This document shows positions 33,331 through 40,771 of a DNA stretch of 64,000 bases, piece after piece. The first letter of the stretch is position 1; each line of letters starts with the position of its first letter. Both the position numbers and the translations under genes were made by a program. The notes under the pieces were generated by a model. That model was not told where the DNA came from, ran no database searches, and was given only the letters and a program-made list of their open reading frames with translations. Source of the DNA: Leguminivora glycinivorella (lineage: Eukaryota > Arthropoda > Insecta > Lepidoptera > Tortricidae); assembly GCF_023078275.1 (NCBI RefSeq), contig NC_062990.1, positions 10,059,549-10,123,548 on the forward strand. The letters run 5' to 3'.

Positions 33331-34116
33331 AAATAAAAAAAGGGGAAACATTTTCGCGCTCGCTGCGCTCGCGATATTTTTTTCTACCATACCATATCCA
33401 CGGGTGCCGAAACTCAAACTCGCTCTACCCTGATAGAGTGCACGGGCCGGCACTGGTATAGCCAAAAGTAAATTGCGATAACTACCAACTACAGATTTCG
33501 TTAATGTTAATTTTATAAAACCAGAAATTAAAGTTTAATAGTTAACATAGAGGTAAAAAAAACCGTAGGTATAAAAGTATGAACTGCCTTGCAAATCTTA
33601 ATATTTCGTACTTTACGTACGTGAGAAAACAAACATATTCCAGAAAAAAAACTCGTGTGACAGACGCACGAGTGAACCTATAACGGTTCCGTTTTTCTAA
33701 AAAAACTGCTTTTTTTCAGGTTTTTTTTAAGACTAAAAACCGACAACCCTGAGCAAAAGAGCTAAAAATGTCATCATAGAATGAAAGTTTGGTCAGGGAA
33801 ATTTTCTTAAATGGTCATGGAAAGTCAAGGAAAAGTCAGGGATTTTTTTTTGGGTTTAGTAGTGGACACCCTGAGTTGGTGTGGTGAAAAATATATTATA
33901 TTATATAATATATTTTTCAAATCCTATCTCGGTAGGTGCATGATCATTAACTTTCATTTTTTGTAATTAGTTTTATCTGGGCTCGTTTGGTTTTATTCCT
34001 ATGTCTTATCAAAAGTTACCAAAATAAGAATTATATTAATTTATAATTATAATATAAGACAGCCTATCTTGTCTGAAAAAAAAAATCAACATTTTTTGTG
34101 CGTGCGTACACACACG

Positions 34117-34696
34117 TCCATACTTTAATATTATAAGTGGGAAAGTGTGTCTGTTTGTTTGTCCGTCTTTCACGCCAAAACGGAGTGACGTATTTGTGGA
34201 GATATGGTGTAGATCAGCCATTCTCAAAGTGTGCTCCGCGGACCCCTAGGGCTCCTCCCAGCCTCTCTGGGGGCTCCGTGTGAATTTTGGGTACCTGATA
34301 TGCAATTTCAACTCTCTTCCATAAAACCAAATATTCACCAATTGTTAAAAAATAAAAAAAACTGCTTCATGTAATACCTCACATTAGAGAATCTAGTGAT
34401 TAGATTTTACTATTATGATTGCTTATTAAAATAAAGATTGCAATAAAAAAAAATTAAGGGTTCCGTCAGATGTTTTATTCTAAAAGGGTTCCATGGGAAA
34501 ATTGAGAAAGTTTTCAAGTTTCCATGAGAAAGTTTGAGAACCGCTGGTGTAGATAGTTGAAGTGATGGAGAATGGCATAGGCAACTTTTTGTCCCTTTCT
34601 GACCCCCACTACCCTAAAATGGGGGGAGGGGGGATTTGTATGGAGCATTACGCACTTTTCGAATTTAACGCGAGCAAAGCCGCAGGCAAAAGCTAG
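34117..34696 (+). mobile_element. Helitron-like element (copy D) carrying a nested hAT-type element
   Basis: Starts TCCATACTTTAATATTATAA and ends GCAGGCAAAAGCTAG|T. It is interrupted at 34215-34546. Removing the insertion and one 8-bp repeat restores the order seen in copies A and B. Confidence 0.65.
34215..34546. mobile_element. hAT-type non-autonomous element
   Basis: Starts CAGCCATTCTCAAAG and ends GTTTGAGAACCGCTG, imperfect inverted ends of the hAT form (CAG-x-x-x-TTCTCAAA). It is flanked by a perfect 8-bp duplication, GTGTAGAT, at 34207-34214 and 34547-34554. It is 332 bp with no transposase. Confidence 0.85.
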
Positions 34697-34828
34697 TTAA
34701 TTGTGAAATACCTACATAAACTTCTTTTTTATTTTTCAGAGGCAAAGGTTACAGATTCGTGATAATCAAATGTTTTAGTTATACAATGACTACCTATTCT
34801 TAATTTGCCAGATAAACGATAAATAAAA

Positions 34829-35668
34829 AAACCGGCCAAGTGCGAGTCGGACTCGCCCACCGAGGGTTCCGTACAAACTTTCTTTCAAACTACCTAGTAA
34901 AAATAATCTCATATTTTCATATAAGTAACTCTAATGACTAGAAGACAAAAGTATAGGCACTAATGAGTATTATAGTGTATAGCGCCATCTCCCGGTCAAT
35001 TTGCTAACTAATTTGCGCGACCTGGTTTTTCAGGGATAATTCTTTATAATGTTAACCGATTTAAACAGTTTTTACTTTATTGGACAGAAGATGGTTTACG
35101 TAACATCTCGTATTAATTTGAAGTACGATATACATCCGCAAGGGTGTGTAAATTGAAAGTAAAAATGTGAAAAGTTTTTTGTGAATTAAAAAAAAAGTTT
35201 TCAAGATACAAACACGATTATATTTTTCCTGTAATATTTAGCATAAAACCAATGTTTCCTAAAATTTTCATAATTTTTCGTTGGTAAACTTCGGAGATAA
35301 GGGGGGGGGGGGACGGTATTTTTTTTTACATTTTCCTTCAAAATTCTTTTTTTTTCCACAACAAAAAAATTATAAAAAATAGTTTATTTACGTTTAATTT
35401 AAGCTCTTTCTAACGATACCCCACTTGACCTAGTAACTTGAAATTTACATTTTGCCCCCCTTTCATTTTGGCCATTTTCTACAATTAAAATTAATAAATT
35501 TAAAAAAATTATACCTTCTATTTGTAGAGGTTCACAATGTTCACAACTATTCCAAATTTCAAGTTGATAGCATAAGTAGTTCTCGAGATATTTAGGAATG
35601 TGACAGACGGACAGAGTCGCACCATAAGGGTTCCTGTTGTACCTTTTTGGTACGGAACCCTAAAAAGG
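34829..35668 (+). repeat. Dispersed repeat, family R2-related
   Basis: Starts ACCGGCCAAGTGCGAGTCGG and ends TTTTTGGTACGGAACCCTAA. This arrangement is common in lepidopteran genomes (from memory). The interior is AT-rich and non-coding. Confidence 0.65.
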
Positions 35669-36112
35669 TTAAAATGTCATGCATATATGTTAGGTGTCAC
35701 TGAAGAAAGAGTTGTTCATTGTATGGAGATTGTCTGAACGGGTAAGTTGCCTAATTTCCTTGTAACCTTCTAAATTATATATATATTTTTTTTTTCAGAC
35801 TTTATTTTTAATTATGCATTAACATAAATTCATTAGGTATAACAAATCATGTTGATAAAAAACGTAGGCCGACCACGACACAGACAGCCTTACAGTTTTT
35901 GCATTTACATTTCTGAAAAAAAAATGTCCGCCCGTACATTACAGGTAGATATTGGACTAACAAACTATACCTACCTTACCTATTTACCAAAATGTATAAT
36001 ACCTAGGACTAACTGTGTACTACCTATTTAACAATATTTATAATACCTAGGTGTAGGTACTGTATACATTACAAACAAAATCACACAAAACAGACAAAAT
36101 TATACAGCGGGC
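35669..36112. other. AT-rich intergenic DNA
   Basis: No gene recognised. A 60-codon open frame at 35849 has no supporting features. Confidence 0.35.
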
Positions 36113-36385
36113 CGATTTTTGAGTCTCACGCGTTTGAATTCAGAAAATTTTCACTGAAAATAATTATTTATTTATTTATTTAAAAACATATTTCAAAGAC
36201 ATTACAGATAAATCCAATGTGTCATGAAACTTAAATAAAAAAAACAGTAAATTGAACATGAAAAAAAAACAAACAATAAAAGTTTACAACTAAGTACTTA
36301 AAGCAAGCTATAATAAGCAAGTCACCGTTTTCAACCGGTATTTTAGTGACAAAATCCCGTATGCGAGATTCAAAAATCGCCCTCC
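36113..36385 (+). repeat. Inverted-repeat element M3 (copy 2) with a separate insertion
   Basis: Matches the outer parts of 19883-20625. Here a TTTA-rich, retroposon-like insert occupies about 36164-36313, between CACTGAAAATAA and TAAGCAAGTCACCG. The 19.9-kb copy is uninterrupted at that point. Confidence 0.75.
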
Positions 36386-36937
36386 ATGTCCCGAACTATA
36401 AAATTAAAATCACTTTTTTTCGTAAAAACAACATTTATTACATCATTAGATGTAGGTTTTTCAAAAATATCGTATCGTTTTTCGACCTAAGTACATGAAT
36501 ACTTTTGTAATCTATCTCTCCCAATGAAAACAATATTACGCCCCCCTCTAACTTTTGAAAGAAACAAGTAAAACATTTTACTTAAATAAAATTTCGCGGA
36601 ATAATGAATTCTGTAGTCTGTACATAGAAATTATTTTGAAAATGTTCTGCACCATCCATAATAAGTACGGTAACAATACATTAATGTTAATTACATTATT
36701 ATGAGGGTATTCATTACATTTTTTTGAAAACTGAAACTGTTACGAATTACTTACTTAATTACTCACGTTTATTATTGCTATTGGTGGCGTGTGTCGAATC
36801 ATATGATGATTCTTCATCATGATAAAAATGCGATGTGTTTTTGATATTTTTTTAATACTTTTCTTTTTTTTATTTGCCGCATTTATTGTGTACTATATAA
36901 TGTAAATTCCGAAAGTTTAATAATCGTTTATTTGCAG
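36386..36937 (+). other. Upstream region or intron of secreted paralogue 1
   Basis: AT-rich. It ends in TTTATTTGCAG at 36937, eight bases before the start codon. TATATAA lies at 36893-36899. The short leader is probably a spliced exon, because the two paralogues have the same arrangement. If not spliced, the TATA element would serve as promoter. Confidence 0.4.
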
Positions 36938-36945
36938 GATACAAA

Positions 36946-37917
36946 ATGAGGGTCCTTCCATTCATCTGTCTGCTAATCGGGTGCTGCCTCGCTGCCCCGA
37001 GCGACTCCAACGAGCACAAAGCCCCTGAAACCTTTGTCTTCAATAACTTCATCAAAGAAGAGAACGTCATCTACACTGCAAAGCATGATATTGTCAGAAT
37101 CTTCGCGCCCATCAACCAGTTCCCCAAACACGACTTCTGGTCAGACTTCGTTGATGTTAAAGACAGCAGCGAGGAGGAACCTGAGAAGCCACGTCAACTC
37201 TTCATCGTCGAAGCTGATATCGACAACGGTAAAGTAACAGAACAAGGATTGTACTTCTACAACAACGGTACTGTCACTAAACTCCTCGACAACGGCAGAG
37301 ACGCTATCGCGAACAACGATAACGAAATCTACTTCGGAGCTAGCGATGGTATCTACAAGTACAACCAAGCTGCCAACAAGGCTGAGAAACATGGCTCCGT
37401 CACTGACAACATTATTCAACTAGCTTTCTTCAACTTCACAAATACCATTTACTACGTAACAGCAAACCATGAAGTCTTCAAGCTTAACACTGAAGCTACG
37501 GCTAGCGAGAAAGTAGCTACACTCAAAGACGTGCAATCTTTAGTCTTTGGTTACGACAGAAAAGCTTATTTCTACGACTCCAAGAAGGATGTGTACGTTT
37601 ATGACGAGGAAAACAACGTTGCACCTAAAAAAATCGAAGGTTTACCTGAAAACATTGATAAAATCTCGCTGTCTTCTCCTTTGTTAGGAATGGAAGAAGG
37701 CGCAAACTTACTTGTTGATGGTGTTTTATACTTGATCAAACCTGATGGGTCCTCCAGCATCACTAAAACTAGAGTGACAGGCAAGCCTACTGCCTACGAG
37801 CCTAAGCCAACCTGCCATCAATTTTATGCTGAGAACAAGAAACTGTATGAAATTGACACCATGGCTATGTTGATGCAACTGGGCGCCGCCGCTGAAGGTC
37901 ATCATCATCATTCATAG
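36946..37917 (+). CDS. Secreted ommochrome-binding-protein-like paralogue 1
   Basis: A 323-residue intronless frame. Residues 1-16 are a signal peptide (hydrophobic LLIGCCLA, cleavage likely before APS). The mature part has YTAKHDIVRIFAP (43-55), VEADIDNG (88-95), YFGASDGIYKYN (129-140), DNIIQLA (154-160) and YYVTANHEVFKL (169-180), repeating about every 40-50 residues as in a beta-propeller. N107 and N163 are in glycosylation sequons. An acidic insert (about 72-80) is unique to this copy, as is the end GHHHHS. The family call, haemolymph ommochrome-binding or pigment-binding proteins of moths, rests on recalled motif similarity and is moderate. Codon use is richer in C-ending codons than in paralogues 2 and 3. 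AATAAA lies at 38011. Confidence 0.85.
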   Translation: MRVLPFICLLIGCCLAAPSDSNEHKAPETFVFNNFIKEENVIYTAKHDIVRIFAPINQFPKHDFWSDFVDVKDSSEEEPEKPRQLFIVEADIDNGKVTEQGLYFYNNGTVTKLLDNGRDAIANNDNEIYFGASDGIYKYNQAANKAEKHGSVTDNIIQLAFFNFTNTIYYVTANHEVFKLNTEATASEKVATLKDVQSLVFGYDRKAYFYDSKKDVYVYDEENNVAPKKIEGLPENIDKISLSSPLLGMEEGANLLVDGVLYLIKPDGSSSITKTRVTGKPTAYEPKPTCHQFYAENKKLYEIDTMAMLMQLGAAAEGHHHHS

Positions 37918-38010
37918 TATGTGGATATGTTTTGTGATTTAGATATAACAGCAGTAACAGGTCAAACTTAAGGTACATCATATTTATATTGTAATACGTT
38001 TGAGTTTTGT

Positions 38011-38016
38011 AATAAA
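38011..38016 (+). terminator. Polyadenylation signal of paralogue 1
   Basis: AATAAA, 94 bp after the stop codon, followed by a T-rich stretch. Confidence 0.7.
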
Positions 38017-38060
38017 CATGTAATTATTTTATTATTTTCTTTTACACTTGGAATACAGTA

Positions 38061-38520
38061 AAATGGGGTGAATAGGGATGCCGGGGTCTATAGGGACGAG
38101 GCTTAAAATGTGATTTGCTCTGCAATTTCTTTAAACTACAGAAATCGTATTCATTCAATTTGATGGATCCAATGGGGACCCCATTGGATCCATCAAATGG
38201 GGACCCCATTGGATCCATCAAATTGAATGAATACGATTTCTGTAGTTTAAAGAAATTGCAGAGCAAATCACATTTTAAGCCTAGTCCCTATTCACCTCGG
38301 CATCCCTATTCACCCCATTATGGGGTGAATAGGGATGCCGAGGTGAATAGGGACTAGGCTTAAAATGTGTTTTACCGGACATTTACTAAATATCTACTTA
38401 CACAAAGTGTATCATAAGAATTGAAAGATACAATTTGAATAATTTCTGTAATATTTTTTAAAGAAATTGCAGAGCGAATTACATTTTAAGCCTCGTCTCT
38501 ATTCACCCCGGCATTTACTG
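38061..38520. repeat. Multi-arm perfect palindrome
   Basis: Arms 38101-38177 and 38204-38280 are perfectly complementary over 77 bases, with a 26-base loop of GGGGACCCC-type sequence that can itself fold. With four mismatches the arms extend to about 117 bp (38061-38320). A second palindrome is centred near 38319 (CACCCCATTATGGGGTG), reusing the right arm, and a third partial arm lies at 38456-38517. It starts within 50 bp of the poly(A) signal of paralogue 1. It is non-coding; open frames across it are mirror artefacts. Confidence 0.95.
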
Positions 38521-38799
38521 TCTGATTAAGTACCTACGTTCGCCAGTTGTGGTGAAAATTATAGCAGTCTAACATATACTAAGTACTCTTGATACTTGAG
38601 AAACAGGTTTCATTTCATGTCATAGTCATAGTCATAGTACTTTATTCATGAACAATATAGCATTGTGTCTAAACATATAGAATAGTACACGAAAAGAAAG
38701 AGGAACAAAAAACACTGCAAAGTCCCTTCATAAAATTTTTAACTTAAATATTTAGAATTAATTTAAGTTGTCCGATATAATTGACTTAAAATATAGTGC
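38521..38799. other. Spacer with a retroposon-like tail
   Basis: The GTCATAGTCATAGTCATAGT repeat followed by ACTTTATTCATGAAC resembles the 3' end of an insect retroposon. No gene is seen. Confidence 0.3.
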
Positions 38800-39050
38800 C
38801 CGACTGCCCGAGTGGTGACGGGTACAAGAATATTGTCACCACCCCATTTCTTCCCGTGGGTGTCGTAAAAGTCGACTATGGGATACGGGTTAAATTGTGG
38901 CGTAGGCGAGAGGTTGGCAACCTGTCACTGCAATGTCACAATTTCGTTTTCATTCAACCCCTTATTCGCCAAGAGTGGCACTGAAACTTGAGTAGTTCCA
39001 TGTGCTCTGCCTACCCCTTTATGGGATACAGGCGTGATTGTATGATGTAA
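38800..39050 (+). repeat. Dispersed repeat C (copy 2)
   Basis: The most complete copy of the repeat at 23195-23465, from GACTGCCCGAGTGGTGACGG to ACAGGCGTGATTGTATGATG. Confidence 0.75.
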
Positions 39051-39502
39051 AATATAGTGATGAGGAACATGCCTACTTGCAAAGACGACTTTGTAGCGAT
39101 TTTTATCCATAATCTTCTTTTCCTACATTATTTCTGTAACTGTCACACTTTTCATGAAAATGTATAAAATTTAAATACATATAGGGAGATATACCTACAT
39201 ACAGAATTACAGATTTTATGATTTTGTCCTCTGTGTTTTCCTCTCAAATGTGATAAAAAACATTGTGTGTAACACAGGAGGTAAGGATTTTGAAAACTCG
39301 TGTCTATAACCTGTCTCCAGCTTGCGGCTGTCGCGAGTTATTAACACTCGTTGACAAAAGTCCCCTTACCTCCCTTGATTTGTTGCACAATTAAGGGCAT
39401 GGTTAAGTTAAATAACTATGTAAGATTACGTTCCTTTAAAAAAAGCCTTTGGTAACAACACACTGTTTGTGAATATTGAAACAATTCCACTATTTCCTTA
39501 TT

Positions 39503-39705
39503 AACCCCCGACACAAAAACGACGGGGTGTTATAAGTTTGACGTGTCTGTCTGTGTGTGTCTGTCTTTGGCATCGTAGCTCCCGAACGGATGAACCGATT
39601 TAGTTTTTTTTGTTTGAAAGCTGAGTTGGTCGGGAGTGTTCTTAGCTATGTTTCACGAAAATCGGTCCACTATGTCGCGGTCGGGGGTTTTTTCAAAATT
39701 TTAAT
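39503..39705 (+). repeat. Dispersed repeat family R1 (copy 4)
   Basis: AACCCCCGACACAAAAACGA to TTTCAAAATTTTAATTTTG, opposite in orientation to the three other copies. It directly precedes the LINE. It is not needed to explain the LINE and is treated as older DNA next to which, or into which, the LINE inserted. Confidence 0.75.
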
Positions 39706-39727
39706 TTTGCAGTTAGGTTATTTTTGA

Positions 39728-40771
39728 GTCAAAACTTTAGTTTTCAAGGAAGTGGATCCTGATTCAGTGCCGATATTTGTGGCCCGTGATCTACAAAAAT
39801 TACCACCAACATCGATCGACCATATAGATTGTGTGACGTTATTGAAAGATATCATTAAAATAAAAAACGAACTAAATTGTCTAAATGAAACATATGCAAC
39901 AGTTTCTCAATTACAAAAAGTGCAAGCGGATTTAGATACCTTAAAATCGACGTCCATTGTTAACCATTACAATGTAAACGTGAGAAAAAGAGGAGCATAT
40001 TTATTCGATAGTGGGCCTTATGGTTTACCACATAGCATAAATTCGGAATGCGCGGGTAGCTCTGTAACAGCTGAGCGCGACGTTGAGACCGTTGAGGCGA
40101 TCGACGATACGACCGAAGTATCAGCAAACGAGTCATCGCACCCCTCTCTGTCGCTCCCGCGCGTAAGTGATGCCGCGCAAGCGAACTCTGTCTCTACCTC
40201 TATTGCGCATGCGCAATCACAACATGGCGTTGACAGCCAGAATCTATGCCTCTCTCAGTTGAACTCATCTGAATCTGTAACGGACATTGTGAACAAAGAA
40301 AGAAGTGAGAATACTAAAAAAAAAATGCCTAGTTTTGCGGACGTTGCTCGCAAGGAGGGCCAGTTTAAAGACAGTGAACCAAGTGAAGATTGGATCAAAG
40401 TGCAGAGGAAAAGGTTGCGAAATCGGTTCATCGGAAATACTGGCAAAGCAATACCGCAACCGGGAGCGAAGTTTAAAGCCGCCGACATTAAAGTGCCGTT
40501 ATTTATTACTTTTGTAAACAAAGAATCTACTGAACAGGATATTTCTGAGTACATCTTGGAAAAAACTAGCGAAGTGGTTACAGTGGAAAAAATGACACTA
40601 AAGAAAGATCGACACTATAATTCATTTAAAATGTACGTGTATAAACATAATCTACACTTGTATTTAAATGATAATTTATGGCCAAATGGTGTCAGTTGTA
40701 GGCGTTTTATACGTTTCAAGAAGACTGACAGCGAAGAAGCAATGGATGATTCGAAGTTAACCTCTAAATGA
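39728..40771 (+). CDS. LINE ORF1, N-terminally truncated
   Basis: The frame is open from the codon after a TGA at 39725. The first plausible start, at 39752, is GTG, not ATG, so the true N-terminus has been lost. The visible ~340 residues contain PIFVARDLQKLPP, then a leucine-rich likely coiled coil (about residues 28-63 from 39752), a low-complexity Ser/Thr/Glu region, and a basic C-terminal part with an RNA-binding-like composition. ORF1 proteins of such LINEs bind element RNA. The stop TGA overlaps the ORF2 ATG. Confidence 0.75.
   Translation, partial: VKTLVFKEVDPDSVPIFVARDLQKLPPTSIDHIDCVTLLKDIIKIKNELNCLNETYATVSQLQKVQADLDTLKSTSIVNHYNVNVRKRGAYLFDSGPYGLPHSINSECAGSSVTAERDVETVEAIDDTTEVSANESSHPSLSLPRVSDAAQANSVSTSIAHAQSQHGVDSQNLCLSQLNSSESVTDIVNKERSENTKKKMPSFADVARKEGQFKDSEPSEDWIKVQRKRLRNRFIGNTGKAIPQPGAKFKAADIKVPLFITFVNKESTEQDISEYILEKTSEVVTVEKMTLKKDRHYNSFKMYVYKHNLHLYLNDNLWPNGVSCRRFIRFKKTDSEEAMDDSKLTSK

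Larger units (their letters stand above)
32128..33873. mobile_element. 1.75-kb inverted-repeat DNA element inside repeat B
   Basis: The left terminus CAGGATGTCCACT and right terminus AGTGGACACCCTG are inverted copies with one mismatch. AGTTG is present directly on both sides (32123-32127 and 33874-33878). Near both ends are clusters of GGTCATGGAAAGTCA and GTCAGGGAAA in direct orientation. No transposase is recognised, so the element is non-autonomous. The CAGG termini recall hAT elements, but hAT elements give 8-bp duplications; the superfamily is left open. An M2 element (32384-32547) and a LINE 3' fragment (33187-33330) lie inside. Confidence 0.75.
31707..33893 (+). repeat. Dispersed repeat B (copy 2), split by an insertion
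   Basis: The left part, 31707-32127, matches 17001-17385. The right part resumes at 33874 with AGTTGGTGTGGTGAAAAA. The uninterrupted copy 1 reads CAGTTGGTGTGATGAAAA here. Confidence 0.8.

Noticed and set aside
36893..36899. TATATAA as the promoter of paralogue 1
   Set aside because: All three paralogues have a splice acceptor at the same distance before the ATG, which a promoter here would not explain. It is kept only as an alternative.
38042..38357. Near-identical open frames on both strands starting MLCNFFKLQ
   Set aside because: They mirror each other because they lie on the two arms of the palindrome; no real gene is indicated.
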